Position numbers and translations under genes: made by a program. The notes beneath the pieces are model-generated. The model saw only the letters and a program-made list of their open reading frames with translations. It was not told where the DNA came from and did not search any database. A stretch of 64,000 nucleotides of DNA, taken from positions 991,249-1,055,248 of the forward strand of contig NZ_LMEH01000002.1 in the NCBI RefSeq assembly GCF_001425325.1. Direction: 5' to 3'. The DNA comes from Leifsonia sp. Root1293 (GTDB lineage Bacteria > Actinomycetota > Actinomycetes > Actinomycetales > Microbacteriaceae). Below are positions 41,564 to 48,824 of this stretch, in pieces (the stretch's first letter is position 1; the number at the start of each line of letters is the position of its first letter).

Positions 41564-42033
41564 TGTCGCAGATCGCGGACCGTCTCGCCGAGCTCGGCAT
41601 CACCCTGCCGAGCGTCGCAGCGCCCGTCGCCGCCTACGTTCCGGCGATGATCAGCGGCAACCTGGTCTTCACCTCCGGCCAGTTGCCCTTCACGGACGGC
41701 GCGCTGCCGGCCACCGGCAAGGTGGGCGACGGCGAAGGTCTCGTTCCGGCGACGGATGCGAAGGCCTACGCCGCCACCTGCATCCTGAACGCGCTCGCGG
41801 CAGCCGAGTCTGTCATCGGGTCCCTCGACCGCGTCACCCAGGTCGTGAAGGTCACCGGCTTCGTGGCCTCGGACCCGTCGTTCACGGGCCAGCCCGGAGT
41901 GATCAACGGAGCTTCCGAGCTCCTCGGCGAGATCTTCGGCGAAGCCGGCAGGCATGCACGTTCGGCGGTCGGAGTCGCGGTTCTTCCGCTGGACGCTCCG
42001 GTCGAGGTGGAGCTCGTCCTCTCCTTCGCGTAG
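41563..42033 (+). CDS. ridA: RidA/YjgF/YER057c family enamine-imine deaminase
   Basis: A 156-residue RidA-family protein that would hydrolyse reactive enamine/imine intermediates released by PLP enzymes. ISGNLVFTSGQLPF near residue 28, ATCILNALAAAESVIGSLDRV, VTGFVASDPSF and ARSAVGVAVLPLDAPVEVELVLSF near the end match the long (about 155-residue) RidA subgroup. The usual substrate-binding Arg is in GRHARSAVGV. It follows the DUF4177 gene with a one-base start/stop overlap and ends 49 bases before the palindrome at 42083. Confidence 0.9.
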   Translation: MSQIADRLAELGITLPSVAAPVAAYVPAMISGNLVFTSGQLPFTDGALPATGKVGDGEGLVPATDAKAYAATCILNALAAAESVIGSLDRVTQVVKVTGFVASDPSFTGQPGVINGASELLGEIFGEAGRHARSAVGVAVLPLDAPVEVELVLSFA

Positions 42034-42082
42034 CCAGTAGCGCCTAGCGCGTAGCTCGGTCGGGGTTTCGGAGGCAAAGTGC

Positions 42083-42124
42083 CGATGGGGAGGCCTCCCG
42101 CATGGTCGGGAGGCCTCCCCATCG
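42083..42124. repeat. Long palindrome copy 1 (18-bp perfect arms)
   Basis: CGATGGGGAGGCCTCCCG (42083-42100) is the exact reverse complement of 42107-42124, with a 6-nt loop CATGGT. The same arms recur at 43197-43238. Two smaller GGAGG/CCTCC hairpins follow (42133-42152 and 42157-42173), and GGAGGCCTCCCCATCG recurs as a half-copy at 42168-42183. It may act as a terminator for DUF4177-ridA, but it has no U-tract. Confidence 0.9.
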
Positions 42125-42276
42125 AATGAATGCCTCCCTTCCGGTCGGGAGGTCTCGCCTCCGGTGCGGAGGCCTCCCCATCGGCGGAAGCTCCTCCCCA
42201 AGGGCGGATCGAACTGCGCGTTCCTCAGGCACAGACGCGGTCCAGTCGCGTGCTCGCCGTTCGCGGACGATGGAGC

Positions 42277-43164
42277 ATGCGCATCGATGAGTACATATCG
42301 GCCGTCGGAGGCATCGTCCACCGCAGGCAGGTGATGGCGGCCCGGTATTCCCGCCCCGCCGTCGCAGCGGCTCTGGCGTCCGGCACTGTGACCCGCATCC
42401 GCCGCGACTGGCTCGCCGTGGCGAGCTGTCATCCGTTCATCGTCCGGGCAGTGGCGATCGGCGGCACCCTCAGCTGCATTTCGGCGGCAGTCGTCCGGGA
42501 GTTGTGGGTGGTCGACGACGGTGCCCTGCATGTCGTCGTGCCGCGGCACAGCGGTCACGTGGACACCGAGGACCATCCGTGGATCCGGGAGGGCCTGAGG
42601 CCCGTCACGAGGCACTGGACGTCGTCACCTCGCCTCGCCAACGCGCCGCGTCCGTCGCTCGACAGCGTGCAGGGGATGCTGACGTGCATCGCTTCCTGCC
42701 AGTCGGAAACGAACGCGTTGGCTGTGTTCGAGTCGGCGGTGACGAAGCGGCTCGTGAGCCTCACCGAGTTGCAGCTGCTCGCTCCGACCAGACGCGAAGC
42801 CTTCCGACGTGTGGTGGCCGCAACGACAGCGCTGTCGGACAGCGGGGTCGAGTCGATCACCAAGGCCGGCCTGGCCGCGGTCGGCATCGAGATGCGTCAA
42901 CAAGTGGTGATCGATGGGCATCGCGTCGACGGGCTGATCGGAGAGCGGCTCGTCCTCCAGCTCGACGGCTTCGACGCTCACAGCACTCCCGACCAGCACG
43001 ACAGGGACCTGCGACAGGACTCACGACTCGAGATCCAGGGCTACGTGGTGCTGCGGTTCTCGGCTCGCCGCATCCGTGACGATTGGCCGGGAGTGCTGTC
43101 CGAGATCCTCGCCGTCCTCGCGCAGGGTCGCCACCTCTGGGCGGCCGACGCCGCCCATGCCTGA
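42277..43164 (+). CDS. AbiEi-like HTH and DUF559-type nuclease-fold protein
   Basis: A 295-residue protein. Residues 1-50 resemble the AbiEi antitoxin winged helix (IDEYISAVGGIVHRRQVMAARYSRPAVAAALASG). The C-terminal 80 residues match a Vsr-like DUF559 domain: HRVDGLIGERLVLQLDGFDAH near residue 220, RDLRQDSRLEIQGYVVLRFSARRI. The usual E of the EVDG motif is Q here, so nuclease activity is doubtful. Such stand-alone genes are frequent in actinobacteria and their function is unknown. It is bracketed by two copies of one palindrome, 152 bases upstream and 32 bases downstream. GGAG lies just before ATG 42277. Confidence 0.75.
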   Translation: MRIDEYISAVGGIVHRRQVMAARYSRPAVAAALASGTVTRIRRDWLAVASCHPFIVRAVAIGGTLSCISAAVVRELWVVDDGALHVVVPRHSGHVDTEDHPWIREGLRPVTRHWTSSPRLANAPRPSLDSVQGMLTCIASCQSETNALAVFESAVTKRLVSLTELQLLAPTRREAFRRVVAATTALSDSGVESITKAGLAAVGIEMRQQVVIDGHRVDGLIGERLVLQLDGFDAHSTPDQHDRDLRQDSRLEIQGYVVLRFSARRIRDDWPGVLSEILAVLAQGRHLWAADAAHA

Positions 43165-43196
43165 TGGCGGCATCTCTCAGCTGGGAGGACGAATGC

Positions 43197-43238
43197 CGAT
43201 GGGGAGGCCTCCCGTCTCGTCGGGAGGCCTCCCCATCG
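43197..43238. repeat. Long palindrome copy 2 (18-bp perfect arms)
   Basis: It has the same 18-bp arms as 42083-42124 (43197-43214 and 43221-43238) but a different 6-nt loop, TCTCGT. It sits between the convergent AbiEi/DUF559-type gene and acs. A GGAGGA/TCCTCC hairpin (43238-43251) abuts it. A bidirectional terminator role is plausible; identical arms with differing loops suggest a duplicated element. Confidence 0.9.
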
Positions 43239-43268
43239 GAGGATGTCCTCCCGTTCCCGCCGGAGAGG

Positions 43269-45215
43269 TCAGCGCACCTGATCCGTGATCGACTGCATCA
43301 CTGCGGTGTCGGCCAGCGTCGTGGTGTCGCCTATCTCGCGTCCCTCGGCGAGGTCGCGCAGGAGTCGCCGCATGATCTTGCCGGAACGGGTCTTCGGCAG
43401 TTCGTTGACGATGAAGACTTGGCGGGGGCGCGCGATCGCACCGATCTGCCGGGCGACGTGGGCTCGCAGCTGTTCGCTGGCCTCCTCGTTCGTCATCGAG
43501 ACGGTCTGGCGCTCCTTGAGGATGACGAAGGCCACGACGGCCTGGCCGGTGGTCTCGTCGGCCGCCCCGACGACGGCGGCCTCCGCCGTCATGTCATGGG
43601 CGACGAGCGACGATTCGATCTCGGCCGTCGACAGGCGGTGGCCGGACACGTTCATCACGTCGTCGACGCGACCGAGCAGCCAGATGTCGCCGTCCTCGTC
43701 GCGGCGGGCTCCGTCGCCGGCGAAGTACTTGTCGCCGAACTTCTCCCAGTACGTCTCCTTGAAGCGCTCGGGGTCGCCCCAGATGCCGCGGAGCATGGCC
43801 GGCCACGGCTCGGTGATCACGAGCAGCCCGCCATCCGTTCCGGAGACCGGCTCGCCCTCATCCGTGACGATGTCCAGAGAGATGCCGGGGACGGGGATCT
43901 GCGCAGACCCGGGCTTGAGGTCCGTGATGCCGGGGAGGGCGGAGATCATGATGGCGCCGGTCTCCGTCTGCCACCAGGTGTCGACGACGGGGATCGAGCC
44001 GCCGCCGATCACGTGCCGGTACCAGATCCACGCCTCGGGGTTGATGGGCTCTCCCACCGAGCCGAGCACCCGCAGTGAGCGCAGGTTGTACTTCTGCGGG
44101 ATCTGGCGCCCAACCTTCATGAACGAACGGATCGCCGTCGGTGCCGTGTAGAGGATCGACACCTTGTACTTCTCGATGATCTCCCACCAGCGCCCGGGGT
44201 GAGGGGTGTCGGGGGTGCCCTCGTAGAGCACCTGGGTGGCGCCGTTGGCGAGGGGACCGTAGACGACGTAGGAGTGCCCGGTGATCCAGCCGACATCGGC
44301 CGTGCACCAGTAGACATCGGACTCCGGATGCAGGTCGAAGACGTTGCGGTGGGTGAAGGCGGCCTGTGTCAGGTAGCCGCCCGAGGTGTGCAGGATGCCC
44401 TTGGGCTTTCCCGTCGTGCCCGAGGTGTAGAGGATGAACAGCGGCTGCTCGGCGGGGAAGGCCTTCGCCACGTGGTCGGCGTCGACCTGGGCGATCTCGT
44501 CGCCCCACCACAGGTCGCGTCCGTCCTCCCAGGCCACATCGTTGCCGGTCCGCTTCACGACGAGCACGTGCTCGATGCTGGGGGCGCCCTTGCCGAGCGC
44601 GGCGTCGACGGTGTCCTTCAACCCGAACACGCGCCCCTTGCGGTAGCCGCCGTCAGCGGTGATCACGAGCTTCGCCTCGGCGTCGAGGATGCGCGAGTGC
44701 AGGCTGTCGGGGCTGAAGCCGCCGAAGACGACGGAGTGCACGGCACCGATGCGCGCGATCGCGAGCATGGCCACGACGGCCTCGGGGATCATCGGCAGGT
44801 AGATGGCGACGCGGTCGCCAGCCTCGATGCCGAGGCTGGTGAGCAGATTCGCCGCCCGCTTCACCTCGGCGGTGAGCTCGGCGTAACTGATGTCGCGGCT
44901 GTCGCCGGGCTCTCCCTCCCAGTGGATGGCGATGCGATCGCCGTGACCGGCGAGCACATGGCGGTCCAGGCAGTTGTATGCGACGTTGAGCTCTCCGTCC
45001 TCGAACCAGGTCGCGAAGGGCGGATTGCTCCAGTCCAGGGTCTTCGTGAACGGCGTGTGCCAGTGCAGTTCTCGGGCGCGGTCAGCCCAGAATGCGAGTC
45101 GGTCGGCGGCGGCATCCGTGTAGAGGCTCTGCTGCGCCACGGCCTGCGCGGCGAACTCGGGACTCGGGCGGAATCGGCGGATCTCTTCGAGGTTGTGATC
45201 GATCTGCGCGTTCAT
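43269..45215 (-). CDS. acs: Acetyl-CoA synthetase
   Basis: A 648-residue AMP-forming acetate:CoA ligase, the usual Acs length. It has LDWSNPPFATWFEDGELNVAYNCLDRH near residue 60, the P-loop YTSGTTGKPKGILHT near residue 260, DVYWCTADVGWITGHSYVVYGPL (acetate pocket with Trp), VDTWWQTETG near residue 410, and LPKTRSGKIMRRLLR near residue 620 with the acetylatable Lys. ATG 45215 has AAAGGAG upstream at a long spacing. The gene is divergent from the 6C RNA and tad genes; its promoter must lie in 45216-45420 but was not recognised. Confidence 0.95.
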   Translation of the reverse strand: MNAQIDHNLEEIRRFRPSPEFAAQAVAQQSLYTDAAADRLAFWADRARELHWHTPFTKTLDWSNPPFATWFEDGELNVAYNCLDRHVLAGHGDRIAIHWEGEPGDSRDISYAELTAEVKRAANLLTSLGIEAGDRVAIYLPMIPEAVVAMLAIARIGAVHSVVFGGFSPDSLHSRILDAEAKLVITADGGYRKGRVFGLKDTVDAALGKGAPSIEHVLVVKRTGNDVAWEDGRDLWWGDEIAQVDADHVAKAFPAEQPLFILYTSGTTGKPKGILHTSGGYLTQAAFTHRNVFDLHPESDVYWCTADVGWITGHSYVVYGPLANGATQVLYEGTPDTPHPGRWWEIIEKYKVSILYTAPTAIRSFMKVGRQIPQKYNLRSLRVLGSVGEPINPEAWIWYRHVIGGGSIPVVDTWWQTETGAIMISALPGITDLKPGSAQIPVPGISLDIVTDEGEPVSGTDGGLLVITEPWPAMLRGIWGDPERFKETYWEKFGDKYFAGDGARRDEDGDIWLLGRVDDVMNVSGHRLSTAEIESSLVAHDMTAEAAVVGAADETTGQAVVAFVILKERQTVSMTNEEASEQLRAHVARQIGAIARPRQVFIVNELPKTRSGKIMRRLLRDLAEGREIGDTTTLADTAVMQSITDQVR

Positions 45216-45426
45216 TGCTTCTGTGTCGCTCCTTTGCGAGTGGCTGCCTGATCCTGCTCGGTGCTGCACCGGCTGCGGATTCGCAACGATACCGCGTTCG
45301 ACGGATGCTGGGCCGCGCCCTCGATGAGCGGGCGGACGGCCTCGCAAGGGTCTGCTCGGATGAGCACGGGAGGAGCGTTGGACGTGACAATTTCGCCATG
45401 TCCGCAGAAATGAGGATACGGACGCT

Positions 45427-45454
45427 TTGCGCAATCCGTTCTGTGCCGTACACT
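45427..45454 (+). promoter_or_regulatory. Possible promoter of the 6C RNA
   Basis: TTGCGC (45427-45432) and TACACT (45449-45454) are 16 bases apart, placing the transcription start near 45461, about 25 bases before the first 6C hairpin. The -35 matches the consensus at 3 of 6 positions and the -10 at 4 of 6. Confidence 0.4.
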
Positions 45455-45460
45455 TTCCAT

Positions 45461-45565
45461 GCGCCTGAAAGCTTTTTCGGGTTCGTGGTGCGGAGTGATT
45501 CCCCCCAATCCCCGCATCACTGAGGCGGCACCTGTTCCCCCCAATAGGTGCCGCCCCTTCTTTTT
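45461..45565 (+). ncRNA. 6C small RNA
   Basis: Two consecutive hairpins each display six cytosines in the loop within TTCCCCCCAAT. The first stem is GTGGTGCGG (45485-45493) with CCGCATCAC (45512-45520); the second is GGCGGCACCT (45524-45533) with AGGTGCCGCC (45546-45555), followed by CCTTCTTTTT, so the second also works as a terminator. This is the defining structure of the actinobacterial 6C RNA. As I recall, the mycobacterial homologue (B11) also lies next to a Tad-like locus, which fits. The function is thought to be antisense regulation through the C-rich loops. The 5' end is approximate. Confidence 0.85.
45524..45565 (+). terminator. Intrinsic terminator of the 6C RNA
   Basis: A 10-bp stem (45524-45533 with 45546-45555) and a 12-nt loop are followed by CCTTCTTTTT. 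No protein gene lies upstream on this strand, so it must terminate the small RNA. Confidence 0.85.
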
Positions 45566-45571
45566 AACCGA

Positions 45572-45610
45572 GGTACACGCTCCGGTCTCCTCCCCGGTGG
45601 CACGTGTACC
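45572..45610. promoter_or_regulatory. 39-bp dyad upstream of tadA
   Basis: GGTACACG (45572-45579) and CGTGTACC (45603-45610) are perfect inverted repeats, with CCGG repeated inside the spacer. The dyad sits between the 6C terminator and the tadA -10 box, a natural place for an operator. Confidence 0.45.
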
Positions 45611-45662
45611 CCGACGTTCCCCCAATCGCAGTTTGTACCCCGTTCGGTGTGTTCCGGCCACC

Positions 45663-45678
45663 TAGATTCGACCGGGTG
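45663..45678 (+). promoter_or_regulatory. -10 box for a leaderless tadA transcript
   Basis: TAGATT (45663-45668) ends 7 bases before the GTG at 45676, and no ribosome-binding site precedes the GTG. A transcript starting at or next to the GTG would be leaderless, as is common in actinobacteria. No convincing -35 is seen. Confidence 0.5.
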
Positions 45679-46743
45679 GATGAGCCGTTCGTCGCAGTGC
45701 CGATGCTGCAGGCGGCGCGCATCGGCGCGGAAATCGGGGGAGAGGTCGTCGATGACGGGGAGCCGGGTCGTGGCCGTCACCGATTCATCGAGGGCGAGCA
45801 TGGTCCCCCACTCGTTCCGGTCGACCGTGCCGCTCTCGGGCTTCTCGAACGCTTCGCGACCGAGGAGGTGAGCGACCTGCTCGTGAACGGAGCGGCCGGT
45901 CTCTGGGTCGACGCGGGTCGAGGACTCCGGCGTGATCCCGACTGGGAGCTCGGCGAACGCGAGGTGCGCGAGCTGGCCGTTCGGCTGGTCGCCAGCGGTG
46001 GTCGCCACGTCGACGAGGCTCATCCGTGCGTCGATGTGAGGCTCGGAGGCGGCATCAGGGTGCATGTCGCTCTCCCGCCGATCTCGACGACGGGCACATT
46101 GATCTCGGTGCGCATCCCGCGCGGTGAGCATGCCGACCTCGCCGCCCTGCGTCGAACGGGCATGATCGACGCCGGTCAGGAACGCGAACTGGCGGCCGTG
46201 GTGCGGCGGCGCGAGAACGTGCTCATCACGGGCGCTGCGGGCGTGGGCAAGACAACGCTGCTCGCCGCACTGCTGGCATCGGCGCCAGCCGACGAGCGCA
46301 TCGTGGTGGTCGAAGACGTCGCCGAGCTGCGGGTGCGGCATCAGCATGTCGTCGGTCTCGAGGCACGCCAGGCCAATGTGGAGGGCGCCGGTCACGTCGG
46401 CCTCGATTCGCTCGTGCGCGAAGCCCTGCGGATGCGGCCCGACAGGTTGATCCTCGGGGAATGCCGCGGAGCCGAACTCCGTGAGCTCCTGACCGCCCTC
46501 AACACCGGTCACGACGGCGGAGCGGGCACCCTGCACGCGAACTCCCTCGCCGATGTCCCAGCCCGCATCGAGGCCCTCGGAGCGCTCGCCGGCATGGGCG
46601 ATCGGGCCGTGGCCAGGCAGACTGTCAGCGCCATCGGCCTCGTGCTCCATCTCGAGCGCACCGACGGCGTGCGGCGTCTCGCGCAGCTCGGTCGCTTCGC
46701 GCTCGCGGACGACGGCCGCCTCACGATCGCCGCGATCGGATGA
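45676..46743 (+). CDS. tadA: TadA/CpaF-type pilus assembly ATPase
   Basis: A 355-residue type II/IV secretion ATPase. ATEEVSDLLVNGAAGLWVDAG near residue 57, LITGAAGVGKTTLLAALLAS (Walker A near residue 187), VVEDVAELRVRHQHVV (Asp box), MRPDRLILGECRGAELRELLTALNTGHDGGAGTLHANS (Walker B and His box) are all present. It powers Tad/Flp pilus assembly with the F-domain protein encoded next. GTG 45676 is chosen because of the -10 box 7 bases upstream; the in-frame codon at 45604 would add a poorly conserved stretch across the regulatory region. It overlaps the next gene by 4 bases. Confidence 0.92.
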   Translation: MDEPFVAVPMLQAARIGAEIGGEVVDDGEPGRGRHRFIEGEHGPPLVPVDRAALGLLERFATEEVSDLLVNGAAGLWVDAGRGLRRDPDWELGEREVRELAVRLVASGGRHVDEAHPCVDVRLGGGIRVHVALPPISTTGTLISVRIPRGEHADLAALRRTGMIDAGQERELAAVVRRRENVLITGAAGVGKTTLLAALLASAPADERIVVVEDVAELRVRHQHVVGLEARQANVEGAGHVGLDSLVREALRMRPDRLILGECRGAELRELLTALNTGHDGGAGTLHANSLADVPARIEALGALAGMGDRAVARQTVSAIGLVLHLERTDGVRRLAQLGRFALADDGRLTIAAIG

Positions 46744-47690
46744 GCGCGCCGCGCCCCGCCATCGAGGCCGTGGCCACCACGGCTCAGCGGCTCGCCGTTC
46801 TGCTCGCCGCCGGTGTACCGCCGACCACCACTTGGCGCTACCTGGCCGCCGCCGGGCGCACGGGGGTGACCGGTCGGGTGGTCGATGCCGCGGCGCGAGC
46901 TGGCGATCAGGGTACCGACGTCGCGCAGGCGGTCGCCGACGCCGGGGGAGCCGCGGCATCTCCGGAGACCGCGCGAGCCTGGCGTGCGCTCGCTGCCGTG
47001 TGGTCGTTGGCGATAGAGACAGGGGCACCACTGGCGGGTGCACTCCGCGAGATGGCCGAGGCGTTCCGCGCCACCGGGAGGCTCCAGAGGGAAGCGCGGG
47101 TGGCGCTCGCCGGACCTCGAGCCACCTCGAGACTCGTGGCGCTGCTGCCCGTGGTGGCCGTCGCCTTCGGAGCGGTCCTCGGCATGGACACCCTCGGCGT
47201 GCTGTTCACGACAGTGCCCGGTCTCGCCTGCCTGACCGCCGGCGGGATCCTCATGCTCGCCGGATCCCGATGGAGCGCTCGTCTCGTGCGTCGGGCCGGA
47301 GTCGGCGATCCCTGTCCGGGGCTGATGATCGACCTGATCGCCATCGCGCTCGCCGGTGGGGCCTCCCTCGACAGTGCTCGCAGCTCGGCCGGTGCTGTCG
47401 TGACGAGGTTCGGGGTGGTGGATGCCGCCACAGCGGCCCAGCAGGCAGGCCAGGCCGATTCCGTCATCGCGCTCGCCCGTGCCGCGGGAGTGCCAGCGGC
47501 GGAACTGCTGCGAGCGGAGGCCGGTGACCTCCGCCTCGCCGCGCAGACCGACGGGCAGGAGCGCGCAGCGCGATTGGGCGTCAGCCTCATGATCCCCCTG
47601 GCGCTGTGCGTGCTGCCCGCCTTCATGCTGCTCGGCGTGGCTCCGATGATCCTCTCGGTGGTCTCCTCCACATTCGACGGTCTCGGGTGA
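46740..47690 (+). CDS. Tad pilus inner-membrane platform protein (fused TadB/TadC-like)
   Basis: A 316-residue protein with two type II secretion F-like units. The first is hydrophilic-helical (about 15-115) followed by membrane helices (LVALLPVVAVAFGAVLGM and LGVLFTTVPGLACLTAGGILMLAG). The second, residues 185-265, contains LIAIALAGGASLDSARSSAG and ends with LGVSLMIPLALCVLPAFMLLGVAPMILSV. TadB and TadC are usually separate; here one compact protein appears to do both. It overlaps tadA by 4 bases and probably forms the platform for TadA. Confidence 0.85.
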   Translation: MSAPRPAIEAVATTAQRLAVLLAAGVPPTTTWRYLAAAGRTGVTGRVVDAAARAGDQGTDVAQAVADAGGAAASPETARAWRALAAVWSLAIETGAPLAGALREMAEAFRATGRLQREARVALAGPRATSRLVALLPVVAVAFGAVLGMDTLGVLFTTVPGLACLTAGGILMLAGSRWSARLVRRAGVGDPCPGLMIDLIAIALAGGASLDSARSSAGAVVTRFGVVDAATAAQQAGQADSVIALARAAGVPAAELLRAEAGDLRLAAQTDGQERAARLGVSLMIPLALCVLPAFMLLGVAPMILSVVSSTFDGLG

Positions 47691-47794
47691 GACACCTCTG
47701 ATCCGTTCGGATCGGCCCGCGGCGCGAGCCCGGGCCCGATGCTGGTCCTGCCCGTGCCGCGATCGCGTCCACTCGACGCCAGAAGGAGATCACC

Positions 47795-47986
47795 ATGAGC
47801 ACATTTCGACGATTCCTGCGCTCCCGGGCCACCGGGCTCCGCGCCGAACGCGGTTCGGCAACGGCCGAATACGCTGTGGCCACCATGGCGGCCGTCGGCT
47901 TCGCCGGCCTCCTCGTCGTCATCCTGCGGGGCAACGAGGTGCGCGGAATCCTCACCGACCTCGTGCGCGATGCGCTCACGCTCTGA
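47795..47986 (+). CDS. Flp-type prepilin (DUF4244)
   Basis: A 63-residue small protein with a basic leader RRFLRSRATGLRAERG, then SATAEYAVATMAAVGFAGLLVVIL. G|SATAE fits a prepilin-peptidase cleavage site with Glu at position +5, and the hydrophobic helix follows at once, as in Flp pilins. This form is annotated as DUF4244 in actinobacteria and sits at this place in Tad loci. AAGGAGA precedes ATG 47795, 104 bases after the platform gene. Its end overlaps tadE by 17 bases. Confidence 0.85.
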   Translation: MSTFRRFLRSRATGLRAERGSATAEYAVATMAAVGFAGLLVVILRGNEVRGILTDLVRDALTL

Positions 47987-48347
47987 GCGGTCGACCAGGG
48001 GGCGTTCGGCGTTCGGCGGCGACCGGGGGAGTGTGACGGCGGAGTTCGCCGTCGCCCTCCCCGCTGTCGCGCTCGTGCTCGCGGTCTGCCTCGCCGGCGT
48101 GCAGGCGGTCTCGATCCAGGTGCGGTTGACGGATGCCGCTGCCGATGCCGCCCGCACTCTCGCACGTGGCGACGGGGTCGACCTGGCTGCCGCCCGGTTG
48201 TCGGCTGCCGTGCCCGGCGCGACCCTCTCCGTCGACAGCTCCGGCGACCTCGTCTGCGTCGCCGCGGGCGCCCCGGCAGGCTCTCATGCGGTGCTCGCTG
48301 CGCTCACGGTGTCTGCTCGGTCGTGCGCGCTGGGCGGTGGGCTGTGA
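47970..48347 (+). CDS. TadE-family pseudopilin
   Basis: A 125-residue protein with an RGSVTAEFAVALPAVALVLAVCLAGVQAV signature near residue 20: prepilin-like cleavage region plus Glu, then the single membrane helix. TadE proteins are minor pilus components. ATG 47970 overlaps the previous gene by 17 bases and has no clear ribosome-binding site. A GTG at the VTAEF position is preceded by GGGGGAG but would remove the leader, so it is not preferred. It ends with a GTGA overlap with the next gene. Confidence 0.8.
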   Translation: MRSRSERSTRGRSAFGGDRGSVTAEFAVALPAVALVLAVCLAGVQAVSIQVRLTDAAADAARTLARGDGVDLAAARLSAAVPGATLSVDSSGDLVCVAAGAPAGSHAVLAALTVSARSCALGGGL

Positions 48348-48799
48348 CGCCGATGGCCGGGCCGACGGAGAGCGACGGGATGACGACGCAAGTGACGCAC
48401 GCGCCGCCGGTGACGCCGGTGACGCCGGCGACGCCGGCGACGCCGGCGACGAGAGCGTGCGCGCTCGGTGACGAGCGCGGCGCCGGAACCGTGCTGGCGA
48501 TCGCCATCATCGGTGCTGTCGTCGCGATGGCACTGGTGGCGGCATCGGCGCTCGGCGGACTCGTCGTGCACCAGCGGTTGTCTGCCGCGGCCGACGCTGC
48601 AGCTCTCGCCGGAGGCGACGTGGCGATGGGCGCCGTCCCCGGCGTGATCTGCGACGCCGCGGCGCGGGCAGCCGCAGCCAACGATGCAGCCATCGATGAC
48701 TGCAGCGTCGACGGCGAGACCGTCACCGTCGCCGTGTCGACATCGTGGATGGGCGTCCCGGTGATCGCTCGATCGAGGGCCGGGCCGGCGCCCGGGTGA
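48344..48799 (+). CDS. TadE/TadG-like protein (Rv3654c family)
   Basis: A 151-residue secreted or pilus-associated protein. After a hydrophilic leader containing a five-unit TP-rich repeat (PVTPVTPATPATPAT) come ERGAGTVLAIAIIGAVVAMALVAASALGGLVVHQRLSAAADAAALAGGD and a Cys-containing tail, typical of the Rv3654c-type protein that closes actinobacterial Tad loci. GTG 48344 overlaps the tadE stop; in-frame ATGs at 48353 and 48380 are alternatives. The Thr/Pro stretch is encoded by 9-bp tandem repeats, so its length may vary between strains. Confidence 0.75.
   Translation: MTPMAGPTESDGMTTQVTHAPPVTPVTPATPATPATRACALGDERGAGTVLAIAIIGAVVAMALVAASALGGLVVHQRLSAAADAAALAGGDVAMGAVPGVICDAAARAAAANDAAIDDCSVDGETVTVAVSTSWMGVPVIARSRAGPAPG
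48405..48449 (+). repeat. 9-bp tandem repeat, five units, coding
   Basis: CGCCGGTGA occurs twice and CGCCGGCGA three times in direct tandem, in frame, encoding the Thr-Pro repeat of the Rv3654c-like protein. Units of 9 bp keep the frame, so slippage would change only linker length. Confidence 0.85.
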
Positions 48800-48824
48800 C
48801 GGGGCGGTCTCGGGGACAGGGGAC

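Larger units (their letters stand above)
45216..45675. other. acs/tadA intergenic region with 6C RNA
   Basis: These 460 bases have no credible protein gene. From left to right they hold the acs leader, a plus-strand promoter candidate at 45427-45454, the 6C RNA, its terminator (45524-45565), a 39-bp dyad (45572-45610), a third C-run (45617-45626) and the leaderless tadA promoter (45663-45668). Confidence 0.8.

Noticed and set aside
43269-45251. A 350-codon plus-strand frame opposite acs (44199-45251)
   Set aside because: It is antisense to a fully recognisable acetyl-CoA synthetase and has no motif or ribosome-binding site.
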